64,000 nt of DNA from Thermohalobaculum sp039180675 (lineage in GTDB: Bacteria > Pseudomonadota > Alphaproteobacteria > Rhodobacterales > Rhodobacteraceae), in contig JBCDDC010000004.1 of NCBI GenBank assembly GCA_039180675.1, forward strand, positions 124,001-188,000, given 5' to 3'. The notes below the pieces were generated by a model, which searched no databases, was not told the DNA's origin, and saw only the letters and a list, made by a program, of their open reading frames with translations. Position 1 is the stretch's first letter; each line of letters starts with the position of its first letter. The position numbers and the translations under genes are program-made. Positions 24,407 to 32,326 of the stretch are shown here, piece after piece.

Positions 24407-25356
24407 TTCGTCCGGGCATGGAAGATGAAGCCGAGCAGGTTCATTAGAAGCTGGGCTGCCAGGATCGAGGTCGAGCCTGTCGCATCGTAGTCGGGCGCCA
24501 CCTCGACGAGGTCGATCCCGACGACCTCGTGGTTTTGCGCGACCGCCTGCAGAAGTTCCAGCACTTCATAATAGAGAAACCCGCCATGGCTCGGCGTGCC
24601 TGTGCCCGGCGCGATCGAGGGACAGAAGGCATCGATGTCGATGGTGATGTAGACCCGCGCACCTGCCGGGATGCGTTTGGCCGCCTCGATGACTCCCATT
24701 CGCCGGATCTGGCGCACGGACTGGATGTCGGAGCCCATGGCCCGGGCGGCCTCGTAACCCTCTTTCGCCGTCGAGCTTACATTGCGGATACCGAACTGGC
24801 TGAGCCCTGTGACGTACTCCTTCTCCGCGGCGCGCCGCATCGGGTTGCCGTGACCGAAGCGGACGCCATGGCGTTCATCGACGAAATCGAGATGGGCGTC
24901 GATCTGAAGGATGTGGATCGGGCCCCGCCCCTCGAAGGCATCCACGCAGGGGATATTGACCGAGTGGTCTCCGCCGATCACAACCGGCAGGGCACCCGCG
25001 GTCAGGATCGCCTCGACGCCCGCGCGGATATTGGCGTGGCTTTGGACCGTGTCGGTATGTACGATATCCGCATCGCCAAGATCGACGATCCGCACCTCCT
25101 CGCCCAGATAGGTGGCGTCGTCCTCGTGATCATAGGCGCCCGCATGGCCGAAGCTGAACAACGTCGACGCCTCGCGCACCCCGCGCGGGCCGAAGCGGGC
25201 GCCGCTGCGCCATTGCGTGCCGAAATCGAAGGGGGCGCCGAGGATCGCGCAATCGGCCTCGATCGCCGTCCAATCCGGCTGATAGGGCTTCTTCGCGAAG
25301 GTCGGGATCCCGACAAAGGGCAGGTTTAGGCGGCCGGTCTCGTAGCCGTGGCTCAT
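24403..25356 (-). CDS. speB: Agmatinase-family ureohydrolase
   Basis: A 317-residue arginase/agmatinase family enzyme. The binuclear manganese ligands are present: His in VVIGGDHSV, the Asp/His set in ILQIDAHLDF, and the Asp pair in ITIDIDAFCPSIAPGTGTPSHGG. Family members remove urea from agmatine or related guanidino compounds; the exact substrate cannot be read from sequence, so speB is by family. ATG 25356 has a GGAG site about nine bases upstream, and the long upstream extension is not family-like. It is divergent from guaB. Confidence 0.85.
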   Translation of the reverse strand: MSHGYETGRLNLPFVGIPTFAKKPYQPDWTAIEADCAILGAPFDFGTQWRSGARFGPRGVREASTLFSFGHAGAYDHEDDATYLGEEVRIVDLGDADIVHTDTVQSHANIRAGVEAILTAGALPVVIGGDHSVNIPCVDAFEGRGPIHILQIDAHLDFVDERHGVRFGHGNPMRRAAEKEYVTGLSQFGIRNVSSTAKEGYEAARAMGSDIQSVRQIRRMGVIEAAKRIPAGARVYITIDIDAFCPSIAPGTGTPSHGGFLYYEVLELLQAVAQNHEVVGIDLVEVAPDYDATGSTSILAAQLLMNLLGFIFHARTN

Positions 25357-25486
25357 GGTCGGGAACTCCAGCTTGAAGGTGGCTGCGACACTAGCCATCT
25401 GCCGAAGTCCGGCAAGCCTCTTTCCTTTCGCGCGGTGACGTGAGATAGGGGGGCGCCAACACCGTTCCCTGCAGCCGGAGGATGTC

Positions 25487-26941
25487 ATGCAGATTCGTGA
25501 GGCGCTCACCTTTGACGATGTTCTTCTGGTCCCCGGCGCGTCCGAAGTGCTGCCGACGGAGGCGAATACGCGCACTCGGGTCACCGGTGAGATCGAGCTG
25601 AACATCCCGCTTCTGTCCTCGGCAATGGACACGGTGACAGAGAGCGCGATGGCGATCGCCATGGCTCAGGCGGGCGGCATGGGGGTGATCCACCGCAATC
25701 TCGATATCGAGGTGCAGGCGGCCCAGGTCCGCCAGGTGAAACGCTTTGAAAGCGGGGTGGTCTACAACCCGATCACCATCGGGCCCGAGCAGACGCTGGC
25801 CGATGCGCAGGCGCTGTCGGCGCAGTACAACATCACCGGGTTTCCTGTGGTCGACGCGTCGAAGCGCCTGGTCGGCATCCTGACCCATCGCGATATCCGG
25901 TTCTGCGACGACCTCTCGACCCCGGTCAGCAAGCTGATGACGGCCAGGGATCTGGCCACAGTGCGCGAACCTGTGGATCTGACCCAGGCCAAGAAGCTGC
26001 TGCAGGAGCGGCGGATCGAGAAGTTGCTGGTCGTCAACGAGGCGGGGGAGTGCACCGGGCTGCTGACGGTCAAGGATATCCAGAAGGCGGTCTTGAACCC
26101 GCAAGCCTGCAAGGATGCGCTCGGCCGCCTGCGGGTGGCGGCGGCGACGACCGTGGGCGATCAGGGGTTCGACCGCTCCGCCGCGCTGATCGATGCGGGC
26201 GTGGATCTTGTGGTGGTCGACACGGCGCATGGCCACTCGGCAAGCGTTGCCGAGGCTGTTCAGCGGATCAAGAAACACTCGAATTCGGTGCAGGTGGTCG
26301 CCGGCAATGTGGCGACAGCCGAGGCAACCCGCGCGCTCATCGATGCCGGCGCTGATGCGGTGAAGATCGGGATCGGGCCGGGCTCGATCTGTACGACGCG
26401 GATTGTGGCCGGGGTCGGCGTGCCCCAGCTCACTGCCGTTCTGGACTGCGCTGAGGAAGCCGCCAGATCCGGCACGCCTGTGATCGCCGATGGTGGGATC
26501 AAGTTTTCGGGCGACCTGGCGAAAGCAATCGCCGCGGGTGCGCATTGCGCCATGATCGGCTCGATGTTGGCGGGCACGGATGAGGCGCCGGGCGAGGTCT
26601 TCCTCTACCAGGGTCGCAGCTACAAGAGCTATCGCGGCATGGGCTCGGTCGGCGCGATGGCGCGCGGCTCGGCGGATCGCTATTTCCAGAAGGAAGTCGC
26701 CAACGAGAAGCTTGTGCCGGAGGGGATCGAGGGGCAGGTGGCTTATAAGGGTCCGTCGAGCACGGTGGTCCACCAGCTTGTCGGCGGCCTGCGCGCGGCC
26801 ATGGGCTATACTGGCAACCGTACCATCGACGAGATGCGCACCGGCTCAAACTTCGTGCGCATCACCGGGGCCGGGCTGAAGGAGAGCCATGTCCACGATG
26901 TGCAGATCACCCGCGAGGCGCCGAACTATCGCGGAACGTGA
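25487..26941 (+). CDS. guaB: Inosine-5'-monophosphate dehydrogenase
   Basis: A 484-residue IMPDH with the standard layout: N-terminal barrel strand (REALTFDDVLLVPGASEVLP), two CBS domains around residues 95-205 (ITGFPVVDASKRLVGILTHRDIR and KLLVVNEAGECTGLLTVKDI), then the rest of the barrel. The active-site Cys302 lies in GPGSICTTR. The mobile flap SYKSYRGMGSVGAM is near residue 380. It oxidises IMP to XMP, the first committed step to GMP. guaA, the next enzyme, is in the same window at 44875-46431. CCGGAGG precedes ATG 25487. Confidence 0.97.
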   Translation: MQIREALTFDDVLLVPGASEVLPTEANTRTRVTGEIELNIPLLSSAMDTVTESAMAIAMAQAGGMGVIHRNLDIEVQAAQVRQVKRFESGVVYNPITIGPEQTLADAQALSAQYNITGFPVVDASKRLVGILTHRDIRFCDDLSTPVSKLMTARDLATVREPVDLTQAKKLLQERRIEKLLVVNEAGECTGLLTVKDIQKAVLNPQACKDALGRLRVAAATTVGDQGFDRSAALIDAGVDLVVVDTAHGHSASVAEAVQRIKKHSNSVQVVAGNVATAEATRALIDAGADAVKIGIGPGSICTTRIVAGVGVPQLTAVLDCAEEAARSGTPVIADGGIKFSGDLAKAIAAGAHCAMIGSMLAGTDEAPGEVFLYQGRSYKSYRGMGSVGAMARGSADRYFQKEVANEKLVPEGIEGQVAYKGPSSTVVHQLVGGLRAAMGYTGNRTIDEMRTGSNFVRITGAGLKESHVHDVQITREAPNYRGT

Positions 26942-27014
26942 TCAGCTTGCTCTGGCCAAGCAGGGGTTGATAGGGTAGACGCTACAGAAAGTGTAGTCAC
27001 CCGGGAGAGCCGCG

Positions 27015-27437
27015 ATGGACGCCACCCAACTCACCATCCTCGCCGCCTGTGCGCAGGTGCTCGTCCTGCTATTGGTCGGCTACCGCACCATTCGCGGGCG
27101 GTTCCACGATGTCTACCATAACGGTGTGAAGATCCGGGACATCGCGATCACGCAGGACGGCTATACCGAGCCGGTGCAGAAGCTTCAGGCCAATCTCAAC
27201 AACCAGTTTCAGACGCCGATCTATTTCTACGCGGCGATCCTGTTTGGCCTGCATGTCGAGGCGACTGGAACGGTCTTTGCCATCGCGGCCTGGGTCTATG
27301 TTCTCTCGCGGATCACCCATCACGTGGTGCATACCGGGCGCAATCATATCCTCCACCGGATGATCAGTTTCCTCACCGGATGCGCGGCGGTTCTGGTGAT
27401 GTGGGCGGCGGTGGCGGCCCGGGTTCTCGCGGGGTAG
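27015..27437 (+). CDS. MAPEG family membrane protein
   Basis: A 140-residue integral membrane protein with four predicted helices: residues about 6-25, 65-85, 85-100 and 118-138. The pattern RITHHVVHTGRNHILHRMISFLTG is typical of MAPEG proteins, which include microsomal glutathione transferases; bacterial members are mostly uncharacterised. It ends three bases before the RsmB-like gene, so the two probably share a transcript. No substrate can be assigned. Confidence 0.8.
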   Translation: MDATQLTILAACAQVLVLLLVGYRTIRGRFHDVYHNGVKIRDIAITQDGYTEPVQKLQANLNNQFQTPIYFYAAILFGLHVEATGTVFAIAAWVYVLSRITHHVVHTGRNHILHRMISFLTGCAAVLVMWAAVAARVLAG

Positions 27438-27440
27438 GTC

Positions 27441-28613
27441 ATGCGGCCCGACGCGCGGGTCCAAGCTGCGATAGAGGTTCTTGGCCGGTGGCGCGGAAAC
27501 GACCTGCCGGCTGAGCGTGTTCTCGCCGACTGGGGTCGCGCGAACCGCTATGCGGGGTCCGGCGACCGGCGGGCCATCGCCGATCTGGTCTATGACGCGA
27601 TCCGCCGGTGGTGTTCGGCCGCGTGGCTCGTGGGGTCGGAAGAGCCGAGGGCTGTCGTGCTTGGCACGCTCCTTCAGGCGGGCGCGGATGTGGATGGCCT
27701 CTTCTCCGGCACGCGGCATGGCCCGGCGCGGCTGGACGCGGCGGAACGCGCGGCCAAGGCGCCCGCCGATCTTGCCAGGGCGCCATGGGGCATCCGCCTG
27801 GATCTGCCGGATTGGCTGGAGGCCGAGTTGGAGGGCGTGCCGGAGGAGGCGCTGGCCGGGCTGCGGCATCGTGCGCCGCTGGATCTTCGGGTCAACCGGC
27901 TGAAGGCAGACAGGGCGGACGCGATCGCGCGTTTAGCCGAGGACGGGATCGAGGCTGTGCCGGGGCCGCTGTCAGCCGACTGTCTGCGTGTCGTGGAGGG
28001 TTGGCATCGGGTGCAGCGCTCGGGCGCCTATGTCGCGGGTCTGGTCGAGATCCAGGACGCCGCGAGTCAGGCCGGGGCCGCGTTCGCCCAGGTTCAGCCG
28101 GGTGAGCATGTCGTCGACTTCTGCGCGGGCGGCGGTGGTAAGGCATTGGCAATGGCCGCGGCGCAGCGAGGCGAGGGTCGGATAGAGGCCTATGACATCG
28201 CGCCGGCGCGGCTCGCGCAGATCCCGGTCAGGGCGGCACGGGCAGGGGCAGAGATCGCAATCCTGTCGGATGCGGACCTCGCCAAGCGTCGCGGCGCGGC
28301 CGATTGCATCTTCGTCGATGCGCCCTGCAGCGGCAGCGGCGCGTGGCGCCGCACGCCCGAGGCGAAATGGCGCCTGACGCCAGAGAGGCTCGCCGATCTC
28401 CGCGCCGCGCAAACCCGAATCATTTCGCAGGCCGCGGCCCTGATGCGCCCTGGAGGCCGACTGATCTACGCAACCTGTTCTTTGTTGCATTGCGAAAATA
28501 CTGACCAAATCCGAACCGCTGAAGAAGAGAATCCCGCTCTTACTTGCGAGTTGTCCCATTCATGGACAGATCTTAACGAAGGAGATGGCTTTTTCGTGGC
28601 AAAGCTTACCTAA
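27441..28613 (+). CDS. RsmB/NOP family RNA m5C methyltransferase
   Basis: A 390-residue SAM-dependent cytosine-5 RNA methyltransferase. The N-terminal part is a degenerate NusB-like helical region. The catalytic domain has HVVDFCAGGGGKALAMAA (SAM binding), VDAPCSGSGAWRR (the second Cys motif) and LIYATCSLLHCEN (catalytic Cys). The target is probably 16S rRNA but cannot be decided from sequence. The final 45 codons are clearly AT-richer than the rest. ATG 27441 follows the MAPEG stop directly. Confidence 0.88.
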   Translation: MRPDARVQAAIEVLGRWRGNDLPAERVLADWGRANRYAGSGDRRAIADLVYDAIRRWCSAAWLVGSEEPRAVVLGTLLQAGADVDGLFSGTRHGPARLDAAERAAKAPADLARAPWGIRLDLPDWLEAELEGVPEEALAGLRHRAPLDLRVNRLKADRADAIARLAEDGIEAVPGPLSADCLRVVEGWHRVQRSGAYVAGLVEIQDAASQAGAAFAQVQPGEHVVDFCAGGGGKALAMAAAQRGEGRIEAYDIAPARLAQIPVRAARAGAEIAILSDADLAKRRGAADCIFVDAPCSGSGAWRRTPEAKWRLTPERLADLRAAQTRIISQAAALMRPGGRLIYATCSLLHCENTDQIRTAEEENPALTCELSHSWTDLNEGDGFFVAKLT

Positions 28614-28651
28614 GGTAAAGCGAATTTTATCGTTTTTTGCGCGCTTTGGTT

Positions 28652-28666
28652 GAACAGTCGAAGAAA
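28652..28666 (+). promoter_or_regulatory. LexA-type box upstream of cckA
   Basis: GAACAGTCGAAGAAA has the alphaproteobacterial SOS spacing GAAC-N7-GAAC with one mismatch (GAAA). It lies 70 bases before the cckA GTG start and shares GAACAGT and the spacing with the exact box before recA. In R. capsulatus LexA is reported to repress cckA, so the site is plausible. Confidence 0.5.
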
Positions 28667-28735
28667 TTAGATAGTCTCCGGTTGCGGGGTGCAACTAGTG
28701 CTGTGCGTGGTGGAATTTGAATTTGAAGGTTAGGT

Positions 28736-30973
28736 GTGAATTCAGAGATTACGTTCACGATTTTGCTGCTTTTTGGGCTTGTCTGTATCGGTACTTTCCT
28801 GGGGATGGTGGTGTTCCTGGGCCTCCAGTGGATGGAGGCGTTCCGCCAGCGTCGGGTGGTCTTGCTGACCAGGCTGCATAGCTCCAGATCTCCAGCTCTG
28901 ATCAGCCGGCGCGACGGCACCGTCGTTATCGCCAATGAGAAAGTCGCCAGCCAGACCAGCGATCTGCCGCAAACGCTGCACGCGGTGTTCTCGCATCTCT
29001 TCACCGATGTCGGCTCCGACCTGATCTACCGCCTCAGCAGTTCGGTCGACCATATCGGCTTCACAGGCGAGACGGTGACCTGCCGCAGAACCGGGCAGCG
29101 CCGCTATCTTGCGTGTCAGGAGCTGCAGTCGGACTTCCTGTTCTGGACCGTCTCGGACACGGAAAAGGTCAACCAGCTTCTTCGCGACAAGATCGCCGAT
29201 CCGCTTCGGCCTGCGCCGTTTCCGGTGCTGAGTTATCGCGCGCCCGATCTGCTGGAGGTGAACTCCGTCTTTTGCCGCCGGTTTGGAGAGGATCCTGAGC
29301 TGATCGCTGAAAAACTCGACTTTTCAATGGTCTATACGGGTCAGCGTATGGTGTTCGACGAGGTGGAGCGCGGCTTTGGCCTCTATCGCGTCTTCACGAT
29401 GCGCCGGGATGATGGCAACGGCCAGGACATTCTGTTCCTGCCCTACTCCGGCACTGGAGCGGCGCGGGACAGCGCGTCCAGCGGATTGGAGGAGCTGCCG
29501 ATCGCGCTCATGCAGCTCGACCTTCGAGGCCGGTTGCTCTGGGCCAACTCGCTCGCCCAGCATATGCTGGACGGGCGGACGGTGGTGGGCCGCTATCTCG
29601 CGGATGTATTTTCGCCGCTCGGCCGCACGATCGACTCGCTGATCGATGAGGCGGTGCAGACCGGAACCAGCGGCCGCGGCGCGATGATGCGGATCTCCGA
29701 CACCGAAGCAGGGGCGCAGGGTGACGGCTTCCGCCAGATCAGCCTGACGCGCACCCAGATCGACGGCACCGACAGTCTGCTTGCCGTCATGAACGACGCG
29801 AGTGAATTGCGCCAGCTCGAGGACCGGTTCGTTCAGAGCCAGAAGATGGAGGCGGTCGGCAAGCTGGCGGGCGGCGTGGCGCATGACTTCAACAATGTGC
29901 TGACCGCGATCCGCGGGCATTGCGATTTCGTGCTGATGGGGCGGGAGACGGGTGACCCGGATTACGACGACCTCCTCCAGATCAAACAGAATACCAACCG
30001 GGCGGCGAGCATGGTGCGCCATCTGCTCGCCTTTTCGCGCCAGCAGACCCTGCAGCCCGCGCTGTTGAATCTGCGCGATGTGGTGTCGGACGCGCATGTG
30101 TTCCTCAATAGCGTGATCGGCGAGAAGGTCGCGCTCTCAATCGACCACGGCGCCGAGCTTTGGCCCGTGATGGCCGACCGCCATCAGATGGAGCAGGTGC
30201 TCATGAACCTGGTGGTCAACGCGCGCGATGCGATGCCGCGCGGCGGTACCGTGGCGCTGGAGACCGACAATCTGGTCATCCAGTGCGAGACGATCATCAA
30301 CGGCGTCGCCGTGCCCGCCGGGGATTATGTGGAGATCCAGGTCTCGGATGAGGGAACCGGGATCCCGGGCGATGTGCTTGATCGCATCTTCGAGCCGTTC
30401 TTCACCACCAAGGCGCAGGGGCAGGGCACCGGGCTGGGTCTCTCGACGGTCTATGGGATCATCAAACAGTCCGGCGGCTTCATCTTCGCCCAGAACAGCG
30501 ATGACCGGGGGGCAACCTTCCGAATTCTGCTGCCCGCTGTCTCGAGCGAGGCGCAAGCGCAGCCGCCGGAGCGGCCGGTGAGCGCGAAACGCGACCTGAC
30601 CGGGCGGGCCTCGGTGCTGCTGGTCGAGGATGAGGATTCGATCCGCTCCGTCGGCTCGCGCGCGCTCGCCCAGCGGGGTTTCGAGGTCGTGGAGGCAGCC
30701 TCGGCCGAAGAGGCGATGGAGATGCTGAGACACGACCAGATCGAGGTGGATGTCCTGGTCTCGGACGTCGTGATGCCGGGGATGGACGGGCCGACCTTTG
30801 CCGTCAAAGCCCGCGAGCTCTGCCCGGAGCTGCGGCTGATCTTTATGTCCGGCTACGCCGAGGACAATTTCCGCAACACCGAGCTTGGCAAGGACTTCCT
30901 GTTCCTGCCCAAACCCTTCTCGATCAACGAGCTGACCACCAAGGTCAAGGAAGCGCTCGAGACCCAGGTCTGA
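28736..30973 (+). CDS. cckA: Hybrid histidine kinase CckA
   Basis: A 745-residue sensor kinase. An N-terminal membrane helix (ITFTILLLFGLVCIGTFLGMVVFLGL) is followed by PAS-like sensory regions up to about residue 360. The HisKA box QKMEAVGKLAGGVAHDFNNVLTAIRGH carries phospho-His383. The ATPase domain has VLMNLVVNARDAMP, DEGTGIPGDVLDRIFEPFFTTK and GLGLSTVYGIIKQSGG. The C-terminal receiver has VLLVEDEDSIR and Asp677 in LVSDVVMPGMDG. CckA phosphorylates ChpT and through it CtrA, and controls GTA expression in Rhodobacter. The start is GTG at 28736. A LexA-like box lies upstream, and recA follows. Confidence 0.93.
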   Translation: MNSEITFTILLLFGLVCIGTFLGMVVFLGLQWMEAFRQRRVVLLTRLHSSRSPALISRRDGTVVIANEKVASQTSDLPQTLHAVFSHLFTDVGSDLIYRLSSSVDHIGFTGETVTCRRTGQRRYLACQELQSDFLFWTVSDTEKVNQLLRDKIADPLRPAPFPVLSYRAPDLLEVNSVFCRRFGEDPELIAEKLDFSMVYTGQRMVFDEVERGFGLYRVFTMRRDDGNGQDILFLPYSGTGAARDSASSGLEELPIALMQLDLRGRLLWANSLAQHMLDGRTVVGRYLADVFSPLGRTIDSLIDEAVQTGTSGRGAMMRISDTEAGAQGDGFRQISLTRTQIDGTDSLLAVMNDASELRQLEDRFVQSQKMEAVGKLAGGVAHDFNNVLTAIRGHCDFVLMGRETGDPDYDDLLQIKQNTNRAASMVRHLLAFSRQQTLQPALLNLRDVVSDAHVFLNSVIGEKVALSIDHGAELWPVMADRHQMEQVLMNLVVNARDAMPRGGTVALETDNLVIQCETIINGVAVPAGDYVEIQVSDEGTGIPGDVLDRIFEPFFTTKAQGQGTGLGLSTVYGIIKQSGGFIFAQNSDDRGATFRILLPAVSSEAQAQPPERPVSAKRDLTGRASVLLVEDEDSIRSVGSRALAQRGFEVVEAASAEEAMEMLRHDQIEVDVLVSDVVMPGMDGPTFAVKARELCPELRLIFMSGYAEDNFRNTELGKDFLFLPKPFSINELTTKVKEALETQV

Positions 30974-30988
30974 CCCACCCACTCAACC

Positions 30989-31004
30989 TTAACGTTTCAT
31001 CAAC
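30989..31004 (+). promoter_or_regulatory. CtrA-like half-site pair upstream of recA
   Basis: TTAACGTTTCATCAAC fits the CtrA consensus TTAA-N7-TTAAC with one mismatch (TCAAC). It lies about 126 bases before the recA start, just after cckA. This is a weak sequence match only. Confidence 0.3.
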
Positions 31005-31065
31005 CATGCTCCGCCAGTTTGGAGTCATGGAGTAATTTGTTCTTTCTTTGTTTCAAATTTTATGA

Positions 31066-31080
31066 GAACAGTAAGAGAAC
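31066..31080 (+). promoter_or_regulatory. LexA SOS box upstream of recA
   Basis: GAACAGTAAGAGAAC is an exact GAAC-N7-GAAC box, the reverse complement of the GTTC-N7-GTTC SOS operator known from Rhodobacter. It is 49 bases upstream of the recA ATG. A degenerate second box, GTTC-N7-GTTT, is at 31039-31053. Confidence 0.8.
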
Positions 31081-31129
31081 AAACGGGCGATTGCGGCGCT
31101 TCTGCCGTTATGGAATAAGGAGACGAGAC

Positions 31130-32215
31130 ATGCAGGACAACCTGCTCAAACTCGACGAAAGGCGGAGCATGGACAAGCAGAAGGCGCTGGATTCAGCCCT
31201 CGCTCAGATCGAGCGCAATTTCGGCAAGGGCTCGGTCATGAAGCTCGGCCAGCAGGAAGCTGCGATGGATATCGAGGCGACCTCGACCGGCTCTCTCGGG
31301 CTTGATATCGCGCTGGGGATCGGCGGCCTGCCAAAGGGCCGGATTGTCGAGATCTACGGGCCTGAAAGCTCCGGCAAGACCACGCTCGCGCTCCACACGG
31401 TGGCCGAGGAGCAGAAGAAGGGCGGGATCTGCGCCTTCGTCGATGCCGAGCATGCGCTCGACCCGGTCTACGCCCGCAAACTGGGTGTCGATGTGGATGA
31501 ATTGCTGATCTCGCAGCCCGATGCCGGCGAGCAGGCGCTTGAGATCACCGATACGCTGGTGCGCTCCGGTGCGGTCTCCGTGATCGTGGTCGACTCCGTT
31601 GCCGCGCTGACGCCCCGCGCGGAGCTCGAAGGCGATATGGGCGACGCCCAGGTCGGCGCGCAGGCTCGGCTGATGAGCCAGGCGATGCGCAAGCTGACCG
31701 GCTCGATCTCACGCTCGGGCTGCATGGTCATCTTCATCAACCAGATCCGCATGAAGATCGGCGTGATGTTCGGAAGCCCCGAGACGACTACGGGCGGCAA
31801 CGCGCTCAAGTTCTACTCCTCCGTCCGGCTCGATATCCGCCGGATCGGCGCGATCAAGGACCGCGACGAGACCATCGGCAATCAGACCCGCGTCAAGGTC
31901 GTGAAGAACAAGGTCGCGCCGCCGTTCCGGCAGGTCGAGTTCGACATCATGTATGGCGAAGGCGTCTCGAAGATGGGTGAGTTGATCGACCTCGGTGTGA
32001 AGGCCGGCGTGGTCGAGAAATCCGGCTCCTGGTTCTCCTACGGTGATCAGCGGATCGGGCAGGGGCGGGAGAATGCCAAGGACTTCCTGCGCGAGAATTC
32101 CGACATTGCCCTCGAGATCGAGGACAAGATCCGGGCGGCCCATGGGCTCGATTTTGAAATGCCGGACGGTGCCGCGGATCTCGATCATGACGAAGATGGC
32201 GTGATCGAAGGCTGA
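31130..32215 (+). CDS. recA: Recombinase RecA
   Basis: A 361-residue RecA with all family marks: Walker A in GPESSGKTTLALH, VDAEHALDPVYARKLGVDVDELLISQPD, the VIVVDSVAALTPRAELEGDMGD region with Walker B, and loop L2 INQIRMKIGVMFGSPETTTGGNALKFYSS. The acidic tail (DLDHDEDGVIEG) is present. RecA drives homologous recombination and triggers LexA self-cleavage; recombination of GTA-delivered DNA also needs it. ATG 31130 follows AAGGAG at 31117-31122; the frame is open further upstream through the SOS box, which cannot be coding. Confidence 0.98.
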   Translation: MQDNLLKLDERRSMDKQKALDSALAQIERNFGKGSVMKLGQQEAAMDIEATSTGSLGLDIALGIGGLPKGRIVEIYGPESSGKTTLALHTVAEEQKKGGICAFVDAEHALDPVYARKLGVDVDELLISQPDAGEQALEITDTLVRSGAVSVIVVDSVAALTPRAELEGDMGDAQVGAQARLMSQAMRKLTGSISRSGCMVIFINQIRMKIGVMFGSPETTTGGNALKFYSSVRLDIRRIGAIKDRDETIGNQTRVKVVKNKVAPPFRQVEFDIMYGEGVSKMGELIDLGVKAGVVEKSGSWFSYGDQRIGQGRENAKDFLRENSDIALEIEDKIRAAHGLDFEMPDGAADLDHDEDGVIEG

Positions 32216-32231
32216 GCTCTCTCCAGAGCCT

Positions 32232-32257
32232 GAGGCAGGCGGTGCGCCGCCCGCCTC
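32232..32257 (+). terminator. Hairpin after recA
   Basis: GAGGCAGGCGG (32232-32242) pairs with CCGCCCGCCTC (32247-32257) with a single A-C mismatch and a TGCG loop, 16 bases after the recA stop. Only TT follows, so termination would be partial. Confidence 0.45.
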
Positions 32258-32326
32258 TTGCCGGGCATCCTGCTGCGGGATAAGAGACGGGCGCGAACCC
32301 CGAACCGACCCAGACAGGCAAGGCCC

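Noticed and set aside
24240..24447. Small genes of 62-69 codons after rlmE
   Set aside because: They are translations of the multi-hairpin repeat. The same peptide strings (GYVVAG, PPPLS) appear from copy A, which shows shared repeat origin rather than coding function.
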